Shown one piece after another: positions 7,719-16,786 of a DNA stretch of 64,000 nucleotides. How positions within the stretch are numbered: position 1 is the stretch's first letter; every line of letters starts with the position of its first letter. The translations under genes and the position numbers were made by a program. Origin of the DNA: JAAYXS01 sp964550375 (GTDB lineage Bacteria; Planctomycetota; Phycisphaerae; UBA1845; Fen-1342); the NCBI GenBank assembly GCA_964550375.1, contig CAZJYX010000015.1, positions 1 to 64,000 of the forward strand, given 5' to 3'. The notes under the pieces are model-generated. The model was given only the letters and a program-made list of their open reading frames with translations. It was not told where the DNA came from and made no database searches.

Positions 7719-8966
7719 CTATTTTTCGGCGCCTGAAAGCTCGGCGAGAGTATACGGTTGCGCAATGTGACCGTCAACGTACCGCGCTCGTATCCGACCA
7801 ACAGCCTCGTCCGCATTGCGCGCCGCCTCCGCCAGATTCACCCCCAGCACCACGACGAAACCCGCCCGGTCGGCCGTGGTCCGCAAGCGGTGAACGCGAT
7901 CCCCGGGCCCGACCGTCACATCCACGTCGATCAACGCCGAAGCGGCGCGCAGCTCCGCCGGAATCTCCACCGCCTCGATCTCGCCCGGCGGCAGAATCAC
8001 GAAGCGATAGTCCGCCCCGCGCCGCTCGGTCGGGCGAAACCCGCTCGGCGGCAGCCCGCACGCCATCCGGCAATACTCCCCGAACTCGTCCACCCCGCTG
8101 ACATGCCGCGCGATCTGAGGCGTATGCCCGCCGCCGCAACGCGCCCCCAGTTCCATCAGCACCGGACCCGCCGGCGTCAGGCAGAACTCGACGTGGGCCA
8201 CTCCCTGCGTCAATCCCAGCGCCTCCGCCGCCCGCGCGCACATCTCGGCCGTCAACGCCTCCTCGTCCGCCGTCAGCGGCGCGGGATACTGCACGCTCAG
8301 ATCAACACGGTACGGCTCCAGCGATTTCACCTTCCGGCTCGTGCACAGAACCGACGTCCGCCCCTCCCAGATCAACACCTCCGAACTGTGCTCGCTGCCG
8401 CGCAAGCGCCGCTCGATGACGACGGCGCTGCCCTTCAATCCGCCCGCGGCCGCAAATGCGAAGGCATCCGGGACTTCCTCCGCCCGCTCCACGATGCGCA
8501 CCCCGCGCGAGCCGCCGAAACTCTGATCCGGCTTGAACACCAGCGGGAAGCCGAGCTCGTCCGCCGCGGCGTGCGCTTCAGTCTCGGTGCTGACAACCTG
8601 GAACTCGGTGGAAAACCGCCCCAGCTCCGCCCAGCAACGCCGCATCGCGGCCTTGCTCGTCGCGTTGGCCGCCGCTTCCCGCGTGATCGAGGCCAGCCCC
8701 AATCGGGCCGACAACTCCGCCGCCGGCCGCACCCCCGCCTCCGCCATCGAAACCACCCCGTCTATTCCACCGGCCTCGGCTATGGCCCGCTGCAGCCCGT
8801 CAACGTCTACCAGATCGATGCCCCAACTCTGGTCGGCAACGGCGAAGCCCGCGGCATTCGGGTTGCGATCCGCGACGATAGCGTGAAAACCCGCGGCGCG
8901 CGCCGCGCGAATCGACGGAACGTTGTAGCGGTTGCCCCCCAAGATCAGCAGGCGTTTTCCGGTCAT
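7719..8966 (-). CDS. ATP-grasp ligase (carbamoyl-phosphate-synthase / PurK-like type)
   Basis: 415 residues from the ATG at 8966 with GGGA upstream; an upstream TTG is less likely. A pre-ATP-grasp Rossmann-like part (KRLLILGGNRYNVPSIRAAR) leads into the ATP-grasp fold, with FPLVFKPDQSFGGSRGV as the glycine-rich nucleotide loop and VLMELGARCGGGHTP with the metal-binding Glu near the end. These enzymes form an amide or similar bond through an acyl-phosphate. Directly downstream of the aldolase fusion (52 bp gap), so it may act on that product or join an amino acid to a sugar. Substrates are unknown. Confidence 0.8.
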   Translation of the reverse strand: MTGKRLLILGGNRYNVPSIRAARAAGFHAIVADRNPNAAGFAVADQSWGIDLVDVDGLQRAIAEAGGIDGVVSMAEAGVRPAAELSARLGLASITREAAANATSKAAMRRCWAELGRFSTEFQVVSTETEAHAAADELGFPLVFKPDQSFGGSRGVRIVERAEEVPDAFAFAAAGGLKGSAVVIERRLRGSEHSSEVLIWEGRTSVLCTSRKVKSLEPYRVDLSVQYPAPLTADEEALTAEMCARAAEALGLTQGVAHVEFCLTPAGPVLMELGARCGGGHTPQIARHVSGVDEFGEYCRMACGLPPSGFRPTERRGADYRFVILPPGEIEAVEIPAELRAASALIDVDVTVGPGDRVHRLRTTADRAGFVVVLGVNLAEAARNADEAVGRIRARYVDGHIAQPYTLAELSGAEK

Positions 8967-9020
8967 TCGGATCCCGTTCAAACCAGCGCCGCACTTCCCA
9001 CGGTGCCGGCACTGACTTTC

Positions 9021-11102
9021 TCACTCCGGCGCGGCCAGCAGCCGACGGTTGATCTCCTCCGTTACCCGCCGCACGCACGCCGCACCCGCCTCGTCATAAT
9101 CGAACAATACCCCGCCTCGCCCGTCGGCCACACCGATCACGCGCGTGGGCTTGCTCACACTGTCCACGATCACGTCTCCAACTCGACCGACCGCGCCGCC
9201 CGCCACCACCGACACCCCGCCCATTTCGCTCCAACCCAGCGCCTCCTTGAGGACGCGTGCCGATTCGTGCGCCTGCTCCAAAGCGCCGGACAGCGCCGGC
9301 CAGATGTTCACCCGAATCAGCCGCGCCCCGCGCTGCCAAACCGCCTCCAGCGCCTCGGGTTTCAACCCGCCGATCCCGGCGTCGATCACGTACGCGTCCC
9401 GCCCCAGGCACGACGCCTGCTCGATCCCGAACCAAGCCGATCCCCGCGGCCAAACCGTCACCAGCCGTGCTTCTGCGATTCGCGCGGCGCAGCGCGCCGC
9501 CGCGCAGTCCAAGTGCTCGAAGGGCATCGCCTCCAGATGCACCGCGCTCTCCGGATCTCCGATCACCGTCACAACCGCGCCCCGCAAGTGCAGCCGCCAC
9601 GCCAGCCGCAGGGCGCGCGGCTGGTCGCCCGCGATCACGATCGGCACCTGTACTGCCGTCTCGTCGAGCAGCCGGATTATCTGGTTCTCGACCGCGGTGA
9701 TCCACACGGCGTCGTCGGAATACGTGAGCAACTGGCTGGTATTCAGCGTGGCGCGCGCGATCCGGTCACACGGCTCGGCCATGTAGCCCTTCTGATCCGC
9801 GTCCAGCAGCACCACGTCCACCGCCCCGTCCGCCGCCGCCAGGGCCGCATCCAGGCCGGCCCGGCTGCCGATTGTCACCGAACCGACCGTGTGCGCGACC
9901 GTCGTCTGAATGTTCCCCGACACTATGGAACGCGCCAGCGGCTTGGCGCTTTGGACGATATTCAACGTCGCGAACCGGCCCGCCTTGGTCGCGTGCGTGC
10001 GTATCGAGCGCACCAGCGCGGGCAAGTCATCTTCCGTTCCTAAGCGCCGCCCGCGCGCCCGGCCGAACGCCGGTATCGATATGCTGCGTCGCAGCTTCGA
10101 CGCGGCAATCTCGCGACTGAGCCGTTCAAGCAGGTCGTCCGGCGCATCCACCTGGTCTTCTTCGCACAAGCGCACGATCAGGTCGCGCGAATCGATGCCG
10201 TGCCGGGCTGCGTGAGCGCGCACCTTCGGCGTAAACGACGAGTGGAAACCGGCGTACCCCGCCGTGATCGCCAGCGGATCCAACCCGCGACTCCGCATTA
10301 ACGGTCCGATCAGATTGCGCCCCGCGTCCAGCGCGGCCGTCAAATCCACGTGCGGCAAGTAACCGCTCTTCTTCAGGATCGCCGCCAACGCCTCCGTCTT
10401 GGCGTTGCCGGCCGAGCGCCCCATGCCGTGCAACGACGAATCCACCAGCACCGCGCCCAGTTCGACGGCCCGGAGGCTGTTGGCGACGGCTAGGCACAGG
10501 TTGTCATGCCCGTGAAACGCCAGCGGCACGTCGGTTGCGTCCCGCACCGCCTGAAAATACGCCGTCACGTCCCTGGGTACCATGCCCCCCGCGGAATCAA
10601 CCAGACACAAAACGTCCACGCCCCAGTCGCGCACCCGCGCCGCCAGCGCCCCGAACTCCACCGGCGTTACCGCGTAAGATTTCATCGCGTTGTAGGAGAC
10701 CAGCAGGCCAAGCTCCTTCGCACGCTCGATGGCCCGCCGTGCTTCATCGACCTTGGTCGCGTCCGCCCCGACGCGCACGAACGACATCCGGTGCCTGACC
10801 GCCAGCTCCAAATCCGACAGCCGCCCGATCCCCGGTATGAAGAACATACCCCACCACGCCGTGTGCAACGCTTCCGAAGTTGCCGCCAGGTACTCCTCGT
10901 CAGTCGCGGCGGCCACGCCCTTGCCGGACTCGGAGGCGTGCAATCCCAAACCGTGCCCGACCTCGATCCAGCGAAAGCCGACCGCCTCCAGCGCCGCCGC
11001 GATCGTCGCGGTGTCCTCCGCCGTGAACTGGAAGTCGATCAGGTACGACCCGTCACGGAGCGTGACCTCCAGAATGTCGGGGCCGGACTCCAACGCTAGC
11101 AT
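9021..11102 (-). CDS. DmpG/BphI-like aldolase fused to a C-terminal Rossmann-like domain
   Basis: 693 residues, ATG start overlapping the upstream aminotransferase by seven bases. Residues ~10-335 match the DRE-TIM metallolyase fold of 4-hydroxy-2-oxovalerate aldolases: VTLRDGSY with R16-D17, the metal motif FHGHDN (H197, H199), and GYAGFHSSF near the C-terminal part of the barrel. The position of the catalytic His of BphI/DmpG (His20) is Tyr20 here. Residues ~336-480 are not assigned. From ~485 a Rossmann-like segment follows (VPIVIAGDQPRALRLAWRL ... VVTVIGDPES). In DmpG the aldolase works with a separate dehydrogenase, so a fused redox partner is conceivable. Reaction inferred only; the family call for the N-terminal half is solid. 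Confidence 0.75.
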   Translation of the reverse strand: MLALESGPDILEVTLRDGSYLIDFQFTAEDTATIAAALEAVGFRWIEVGHGLGLHASESGKGVAAATDEEYLAATSEALHTAWWGMFFIPGIGRLSDLELAVRHRMSFVRVGADATKVDEARRAIERAKELGLLVSYNAMKSYAVTPVEFGALAARVRDWGVDVLCLVDSAGGMVPRDVTAYFQAVRDATDVPLAFHGHDNLCLAVANSLRAVELGAVLVDSSLHGMGRSAGNAKTEALAAILKKSGYLPHVDLTAALDAGRNLIGPLMRSRGLDPLAITAGYAGFHSSFTPKVRAHAARHGIDSRDLIVRLCEEDQVDAPDDLLERLSREIAASKLRRSISIPAFGRARGRRLGTEDDLPALVRSIRTHATKAGRFATLNIVQSAKPLARSIVSGNIQTTVAHTVGSVTIGSRAGLDAALAAADGAVDVVLLDADQKGYMAEPCDRIARATLNTSQLLTYSDDAVWITAVENQIIRLLDETAVQVPIVIAGDQPRALRLAWRLHLRGAVVTVIGDPESAVHLEAMPFEHLDCAAARCAARIAEARLVTVWPRGSAWFGIEQASCLGRDAYVIDAGIGGLKPEALEAVWQRGARLIRVNIWPALSGALEQAHESARVLKEALGWSEMGGVSVVAGGAVGRVGDVIVDSVSKPTRVIGVADGRGGVLFDYDEAGAACVRRVTEEINRRLLAAPE

Positions 11103-12187
11103 CGCATGACTTCTTCGGCCACGGCGGCGATCTGAGCCGCGCTCAACTCGGCGTACATCGGCAGCGAGAGCTCTTCCCCGGCCACCCGCTCGGCCACCGG
11201 GAAATCACCCGGCTGGTATCCCAGATCGCGATGGATCGGCACCAGATGGACTGGATCGGGATAGTGCTTGCCGCTCTGGATCTCCCGCTCGCCCAGCGCC
11301 GCCTGGAGCTGGTCGCGCTGCGGCGTGCAAATGGCATAGATATGAAACACGTGGCGCGCGTCGGGCCGCGTCGCCGGCAAGGTAACGCCGCCACCGGCCA
11401 GCAACTGCGTATACTGGGCCGCGTGGCGCCGCCGCGCCTCGGTCCAACTCTCGATGTGCCGCAGCTTCACCTGCAGCACCGCGCCCTGAAAGCCGTCCAT
11501 GCGATAATTGTATCCCGGCAGCACGTGCTCGTATTTCCTCTTCTGACCCCAGTCGCGCATCATGGCAATCCGCTCCGCGGCCGCCGCGTCGTTCGTGGTT
11601 ACGCAGCCGCCCTCCCCGTACGCGCCCAGGTTCTTGCCGGGATAGAAACTGAAGCAGCCGAGGTGGCCGATGCCGCCCGCCCGCCCGCCCTTGTATTCCG
11701 CTCCGTGCGCCTGAGCCGCGTCCTCGATCACCGTCAGGTCGTGCCGCCGGGCAATCTCCATGATCGGATCCATGTCCGCCGGCTGCCCGTAGAGATGTAC
11801 CGGCACGATCGCCTTGGTCCGCTTCGTGATAGCCGCCTCCAGCCTGGTCGGATCCAACGTGTAGTAGGCCGGATCGCAATCGACGAACACCGGTGTCGCC
11901 CCCGTGTAGCGTATCGCCGCCACCGTTGCCACGAACGTCATCGGCGACGTAATCACCTCATCGCCCGGCCCGATGTCCGCCGCCAGCAGCGCCAGGTGCA
12001 ACGCGCTGGTGCCCGAATTGACGGCGACGGCATGCTCGGTCCGGCAATAGGCCGCGAACTCGCGCTCGAACGCGGCGACCTCGCGGCCCAGCACGAACTG
12101 ACAGCTCTCGCAGACGCCAAGTAGCGCCGCCTTAATTTCTTCCTGGATGGACTGATACTGCGCCTTGAGGTCAAGAAAAGGAACCAT
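11096..12187 (-). CDS. DegT/DnrJ/EryC1/StrS aminotransferase, WbpE-like
   Basis: 363 residues from the ATG at 12187, which has GGAGAG six bases upstream. PLP-dependent fold type I sugar aminotransferase: MVPFLDLKAQY start, NSGTSALHLAL, GDEVITSPMTFVAT, VIEDAAQAHGA with the PLP-ring Asp, and SFYPGKNLGAYGEGG with the Schiff-base lysine K185. It moves an amino group from glutamate to a keto-sugar nucleotide. Of the two DegT paralogues here this one looks closer to WbpE/WlbC, fitting the WbpB-like oxidoreductase and WbpD-like acetyltransferase of the cluster. It overlaps the aldolase gene. Confidence 0.88.
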   Translation of the reverse strand: MVPFLDLKAQYQSIQEEIKAALLGVCESCQFVLGREVAAFEREFAAYCRTEHAVAVNSGTSALHLALLAADIGPGDEVITSPMTFVATVAAIRYTGATPVFVDCDPAYYTLDPTRLEAAITKRTKAIVPVHLYGQPADMDPIMEIARRHDLTVIEDAAQAHGAEYKGGRAGGIGHLGCFSFYPGKNLGAYGEGGCVTTNDAAAAERIAMMRDWGQKRKYEHVLPGYNYRMDGFQGAVLQVKLRHIESWTEARRRHAAQYTQLLAGGGVTLPATRPDARHVFHIYAICTPQRDQLQAALGEREIQSGKHYPDPVHLVPIHRDLGYQPGDFPVAERVAGEELSLPMYAELSAAQIAAVAEEVMRC

Positions 12188-12250
12188 CGCACTCTCCGCG
12201 GTATTGATGCACCGGTGGCACAACCCAATCGCGCCGCCTCCAAAGTCATC

Positions 12251-13462
12251 CTAGGGTCGTGCTGCTGGACCGTCAACGCGGGCCACCGCCCGCCGCAACG
12301 CGTCCGCGACGAACGCCTGCTCCTCCGCCGTCATGTCGTGATACAGGGGGATTATGATGGTTTCATCCTGGGCCCGCTCACTCTCCGGCAGTCGCGCGCA
12401 GCTCCGCGGCGCGCAGTCGCAACCGCCCACCCGCCGCCCCACGCAGCCCCACGTCTCCCGCGGGTACGCCCCCTCGCGATGGGCGCACATCACGCCGCGC
12501 CGCGTCGCCACACCCTGATCCAGCATGAACTGCATAACAGCGCGCTGCTCGCAACCCGCCGGCAGCCGCACGCAGTAGCTCTGGAAGTTATGCCGCGCGT
12601 ATTCGGGCACAAACGGCGCGCGCACTCCCGGTATCTCTCGCAGGAGTGCCGCGTACCTCTCGGCCAGCTCCCGCCGCCGCCCTACGAGCCCGTCCAGCCG
12701 GGTCACCTGCACGCGCCCCACCGCCGCCTGAATATCCGTCATCCGGTAGTTGTACCCCGGCTCGTCGTACGACTCGAACACCACCCGCGCCGACGCGTGA
12801 CGCACACTGTCCGACACACTCATCCCGTGCTGCCGCAGCAGCCGCGCCCGCCGGTCAATCTCCGCGTTCGATGTCGTGATCATCCCGCCGTCGCCCGTGG
12901 TCAGAATCTTGCGCGGGTGGAACGAGAAGCACGCCACGTCCCCGTGCGGCCGGCCGATGCGCTCGAAGCGCCCGTCCCAGAGAATTTCACTTCCGCTGGC
13001 GCACGCGGCATCCTCGATCACCGGCAGACCGTGCCGCCGCGCGATCCCCAGAATCGCCGGCAGATTGCAGGGCAGCCCCATTTGATGCACCGGCATGATC
13101 GCGCGCGTCCGCTCCGTGATCGCCTCCTCGATCAACCGCGCATCCATGTTGAACGTGTCCGGCTCAATGTCCACGAACACCGGCGTCGCCCCGCAATACC
13201 GCACGGCGTTGGCCGTCGCGATAAAGGAATGGCTGACCGTAATCACCTCGTCCCCCGGCCGCACCCCGACCGCCAGCAGGGCCACATGCAACGCCGTTGT
13301 GCAGCTTGACATCGCGCACGCGCACGGCGCGCCCACCGCCGCCGCGAACTCCCGCTCGAAGGCCGCCACCTCCGGCCCCTGCGTCACCCAGCCGGACCGC
13401 AGCGGCCGCTGCACCGCCTCGCACTCTTCCTCCCCGAACGCAACCTTCGCAACCGGTATCAT
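12251..13462 (-). CDS. DegT/DnrJ/EryC1/StrS aminotransferase with a Cys-rich insert
   Basis: 403 residues if started at the ATG at 13462 (GGAG nine bases upstream; family members often begin MIPVAKP). An in-frame ATG at 13480 is possible but lacks an SD. Motifs: SSCTTALHVALL, GDEVITVSHSFIATA, VIEDAACASGSE, and SFHPRKILTTGDGGM with the PLP lysine K185. After the conserved HREGAYP there is an insert with four cysteines (CVGRRVGGCDCAPRSC, spacing C-x7-C-x-C-x4-C), which I do not associate with the family. It is the second aminotransferase of the glycan cluster, so two different amino-sugars, or one diamino-sugar, may be made. Confidence 0.87.
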   Translation of the reverse strand: MIPVAKVAFGEEECEAVQRPLRSGWVTQGPEVAAFEREFAAAVGAPCACAMSSCTTALHVALLAVGVRPGDEVITVSHSFIATANAVRYCGATPVFVDIEPDTFNMDARLIEEAITERTRAIMPVHQMGLPCNLPAILGIARRHGLPVIEDAACASGSEILWDGRFERIGRPHGDVACFSFHPRKILTTGDGGMITTSNAEIDRRARLLRQHGMSVSDSVRHASARVVFESYDEPGYNYRMTDIQAAVGRVQVTRLDGLVGRRRELAERYAALLREIPGVRAPFVPEYARHNFQSYCVRLPAGCEQRAVMQFMLDQGVATRRGVMCAHREGAYPRETWGCVGRRVGGCDCAPRSCARLPESERAQDETIIIPLYHDMTAEEQAFVADALRRAVARVDGPAARP

Positions 13463-13771
13463 GCGCCTTTGCTCCGCCATGTCCGAGCCAACGTCCAATG
13501 CTTACGGAAGGAGCGAACGTCTCGCCCACGGCTTTCAGCCCGGATGCCGGGATTGTCGGGCGAGGGCGCCGAGGAGACAATCCCGAATCCCCGGCCGCGC
13601 ATGAACCACCGGCTCGTAACCCATGACGGCAAAGGCGGTTTGTCGAGTGCCAGTGCCCGGCCCGCGCGAGCACGCCCCTGACTCAAATATCAGACCTGCC
13701 GTGACTTGTTTCATGCCACCGACCGCCCAACAGGTATTCGGTGATTCACCCCCCCTACCCCTGCGGCGGCA
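13463..13771 (-). other. 309-bp gene-free gap with a 10-bp stem-loop
   Basis: No convincing gene. CGGGATTGTC (13548-13557) pairs perfectly with GACAATCCCG (13576-13585) around an 18-base loop. A second small hairpin (CCCGG-AT-G-CCGGG) lies just to its left. There is no T-tract on either strand. On the transcribed minus strand the structure is in the leader of the DegT gene at 12251-13462, so it may affect mRNA stability or mark an internal transcription boundary of the cluster. Function is inferred. Confidence 0.45.
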
Positions 13772-14803
13772 TTAATCGCACCGCCGCACCGGCTCCCAAT
13801 TCCGCTCAAGCTCACGCTGCAGCAGTTCCTCTGGCGTTTGCGGCAAGGACCGGTACCAGTCACGCAGCTTGCGCAGGCCCTCCGTCATCGGCGTCGTCGC
13901 CTCGAAGCCGACCAACAGCCGGGCCTTCGAGCTATCCGCCAACAGCCGCAATACGTCGCCCGGCCGCGGAGCGGCGTGCTCGAGCCGCGCGCCCGGCCGC
14001 TCGACGATCTCCGCCACTAGACGGCCCAGTTCGTTAATGGACACCTCGCGCCCGCTGCCGAGGTTGATCGTCTCGCCCACCACGCCCGCCGCCCAGCCCG
14101 CCGTCAGGATGCCGCGAGCGGTGTCGCCAACGTAGGTGAAATCCCGCCGCTGCGTGCCGTCGCCGAAGGCGATCATCGGCCGCCCCGCTATCGCCCGCAG
14201 CATGAACTTCGGAATCACCTCGCCGCTGTCGCCCTCGTGATGGCAGCGCGGCCCGTAGACGTTGAACGGGCGTACGACGACGGTCGGGTAACGGTACGTC
14301 TCCCAGTATGCCCGCGCGTAGCAGTCGCCCGCCAGCTTGGACGACCCATACACCGTCATCGGAAACGTCGGGTGTTCCTCGGTCATCGGCACGCTGCGGG
14401 CGGTTCCGTAAACTTCCGAGCTGGACACGTACACGAAACGTGACACCCCGGCCTCACGCGCCAGCCGCAGCAGCTCCAGCGTCGCGGTGGCGTTGACCTC
14501 GTGGTTCTCGCGCGGCGAATGGATCGAATGTCGCACGCCCAGACACGCCAAATGGAACACGACGTCAATCCCGCGCAGCAACTCCGCCATTCTCCGGTCG
14601 TCACGGATATCCACGCGCTCGAAGCAAATCCGCGCGCCCAGAAACTCGGCAATGTTCTCCCGCCTGCCGTTAACGAGATTATCAACAACGATCGTCTCGC
14701 TTACGGTGCGCCGCTGTTCGCCGGTTGCCAGCGCCTCCACGAGATACGAGCCGATCATCCCCGCCCCGCCGGTAATCAAGACGCGCTGTGAGTTTCCGCT
14801 CAT
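13772..14803 (-). CDS. NAD-dependent nucleotide-sugar epimerase/dehydratase (extended SDR)
   Basis: 343 residues, ATG start. Extended short-chain dehydrogenase fold: nucleotide-binding GGAGMIGSYL (GxxGxxG), VVDNLVNGRRENI, the catalytic Ser in YVSSSEVYG and the YGSSK Tyr-Lys pair, then RPFNVYGPR and a C-terminal sugar-binding part (GDGTQRRDFTYVGD). All catalytic residues of UDP-glucose/GlcNAc 4-epimerase-like enzymes are present. The exact reaction (epimerase, dehydratase or decarboxylase) cannot be told from these motifs. It lies in the middle of the glycan cluster. Confidence 0.85.
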   Translation of the reverse strand: MSGNSQRVLITGGAGMIGSYLVEALATGEQRRTVSETIVVDNLVNGRRENIAEFLGARICFERVDIRDDRRMAELLRGIDVVFHLACLGVRHSIHSPRENHEVNATATLELLRLAREAGVSRFVYVSSSEVYGTARSVPMTEEHPTFPMTVYGSSKLAGDCYARAYWETYRYPTVVVRPFNVYGPRCHHEGDSGEVIPKFMLRAIAGRPMIAFGDGTQRRDFTYVGDTARGILTAGWAAGVVGETINLGSGREVSINELGRLVAEIVERPGARLEHAAPRPGDVLRLLADSSKARLLVGFEATTPMTEGLRKLRDWYRSLPQTPEELLQRELERNWEPVRRCD

Positions 14804-14968
14804 CTCGTAATCTGCCTGCCGGAGTGCGCGGCACTCGAACCAGCCCCAACGTACTGCTGTCGCCGGACCGCGTCCCGTCGCTACGAGCCAAGGCCGGCCT
14901 GCCGCCGGTCGTCTTCAATGCAGCAAACGCATATCACCGTGTCTCGCACGGGGAGTTGTTCGCTGCCC

Positions 14969-15976
14969 CTAAAGCTCTACCATCTGCCCGTGCGCCGCGA
15001 TCGACCCGGCCGCCGCCTCCAGAATCCGCACCACCCGCAAGCCCGCCCGTCCGTCGGTCAGCGGAGTCTTGCCGGTCTGCACGCACTCGACAAAATGCTT
15101 AGCCTCCACCGCCAGAGCCTCCGCGCGGTCAAACGTCGGCGCCCGCATCTCGCCGGTCCGATAATTGATGAAGATGTTCCGCTGCGCCTCCAGATCGCCG
15201 TTCAGCTCGATGCCCTTGTCGTAGATCTTGATCTTCTCGCTCGGCTCCAGATCGTCGTAGACGATCATCTTCTTGTCCCCGCCGATGAGCGTCTGTCGCA
15301 ACTTGACCGGCGCCAGCCAATTCACGTTCACGTGGGCAATTCGGTTGCCCGAGTAGAACACCGTCAGATACGCCGTGTTCTCCGGCTGACCGTGCACGTG
15401 CGCGATCGCCGTGGCCGAAACCGCCCGTGGCTCCTCCGGCATCAGATAATCCATAATCGCCAGATCGTGCACCGCCAGGTCCCAAAGCACGCTCACGTCG
15501 CTCTGAAACAGGCCAAGGTTCACGCGCGTTGAGTCGTAGTACAGCACCTCGCCGATCTCGCCCCCCTCGATCAGCTCCCGTATCTTCCGCACCGCCCCCG
15601 TGTAGATGAACGTATGATCCACCATCAGGGTCTTGCCGGCCCGCTCGGCCGCCTCGATCAGGCGCCGGCCCTGCTCGGAGCTCTGCGTAAGAGGCTTCTC
15701 CACCAGAACGTGACGGCCCGCCTTCAGCGCCTGCAGCGCCAACTCGAAATGCGAAGCCACCGGTGTGGCAATCGCGACCGCGTCCACCGCGCGGTTCTCA
15801 AGCAGGGTGCGCGGATTGTCCGTAGTCTCGATGCCCGGATGCCGCAGCGCTGCCAGGTCGCGCCGCTGCCGATCCAGATCGCAGACGGCGACAACGCGTG
15901 CGTCCGGCGTAGTCGCAAAATTCCGCACCAGGTTCGGGCCCCAATAACCGTAACCGATCACGCCTATGCCAATCAT
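14969..15976 (-). CDS. Gfo/Idh/MocA-family sugar oxidoreductase, WbpB/WlbA-like
   Basis: 335 residues from the ATG at 15976 with GGAAGG upstream. N-terminal NAD-binding Rossmann fold (IGVIGYGYWGPNLVRNF), then ATPVASHFELALQALKAGRHVLVEKPL, where EKP is the hallmark motif of the family, and a C-terminal beta-sheet domain (LWDLAVHDLAIMDYLM). In the WbpA-B-E-D-I route, such an enzyme oxidises C3 of UDP-GlcNAcA to give the keto-sugar used by WbpE. The acetyltransferase gene just upstream and two DegT genes downstream support this role; it is an inference from context. Confidence 0.85.
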   Translation of the reverse strand: MIGIGVIGYGYWGPNLVRNFATTPDARVVAVCDLDRQRRDLAALRHPGIETTDNPRTLLENRAVDAVAIATPVASHFELALQALKAGRHVLVEKPLTQSSEQGRRLIEAAERAGKTLMVDHTFIYTGAVRKIRELIEGGEIGEVLYYDSTRVNLGLFQSDVSVLWDLAVHDLAIMDYLMPEEPRAVSATAIAHVHGQPENTAYLTVFYSGNRIAHVNVNWLAPVKLRQTLIGGDKKMIVYDDLEPSEKIKIYDKGIELNGDLEAQRNIFINYRTGEMRAPTFDRAEALAVEAKHFVECVQTGKTPLTDGRAGLRVVRILEAAAGSIAAHGQMVEL

Positions 15977-16076
15977 GTCAAGTCCCTTCCTGATACGCTG
16001 CCCGGCGATTGGTATCATCTCAGCGGCCCTCTCACCCGCACCATGGGTGATTAGTGCGCAAATCTCATCGTGGCGG

Positions 16077-16544
16077 TCATCTCGTCCGCGCCAACACGCG
16101 GGCCGGCACGCCGGCTACCGTTGCCCCATCCGGCACGTCGCGCGTCACGACCGCCCCCGCTCCAATCATCGCGTCCGCCCCGATCGTAACCCCGCACATA
16201 ACCACGACCCCGCTCCCGAGCGACGCCCCGCGCTTGACGCGCGTCGGGATGACCTCCCAGTCCGCCTCGGTCTGCAGCGCTCCGCCCGCCGTCGCCCGCG
16301 GATAGCGATCATTAATGAACATCACCCCATGCCCCACGAAGACCTCGTCCTCGATCGTGACCCCCTCACAGACGAACGTATGCGACGATACCTTGCACCG
16401 CGCGCCGACGGTCGCGTTCTTCTGGATCTCGACAAAGGCTCCGATCTTGGTCCCAGCTCCCACCCGACACCCGTACAAGTTCACCAGTTGGGGGTGAAAG
16501 ACCTTCACATCGGCGCCAAGCTGCACATCGTCCGCAATCGGCAT
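16077..16544 (-). CDS. Left-handed beta-helix sugar N-acetyltransferase, WbpD/WlbB-like
   Basis: 155 residues from the ATG at 16544; the frame stays open to 16643 but the first part is unlike any protein. Hexapeptide repeats run along the chain (VGAGTKIGAFVEIQKNATVG, GVTIGADAMIGAGAVVTRDV), with GHGVMFINDRYPR in the loop that carries the active site in WbpD/WlbB. The ending VAGVPARVL is typical of bacterial sugar O/N-acetyltransferases. Probable role: acetylation of the 3-amino group of a UDP-sugar made by the WbpE-like enzyme. SD weak (GAGAA). Confidence 0.83.
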   Translation of the reverse strand: MPIADDVQLGADVKVFHPQLVNLYGCRVGAGTKIGAFVEIQKNATVGARCKVSSHTFVCEGVTIEDEVFVGHGVMFINDRYPRATAGGALQTEADWEVIPTRVKRGASLGSGVVVMCGVTIGADAMIGAGAVVTRDVPDGATVAGVPARVLARTR

Positions 16545-16786
16545 GAAAATAGTTCTCACGCGGGTCTTGCTTGCGCCTTCAAGGCCGCCGCCGGCGCTGC
16601 AGGGCCATACAGAACAAAGCAGCAGCCCCGCGCAAACCGGCACCCGTCGGCCGCGCCCTCAACTCGGTCAATCCAGCCGCCGATCCTAGCGGCCGACCTG
16701 CGCTCCGTCAATCCGCTGCATGCGCCGCCGCCAGGCGCCTACGTGCGGCTTACCGCGAACCCGTGGCGCTTTCGTCCGCCTTCCTG

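Noticed and set aside
13459..13686. 75-codon minus-strand frame overlapping the start of the DegT gene
   Set aside because: Arg/Ser/Gly-rich composition, no SD, covers the stem-loop region; looks noncoding.
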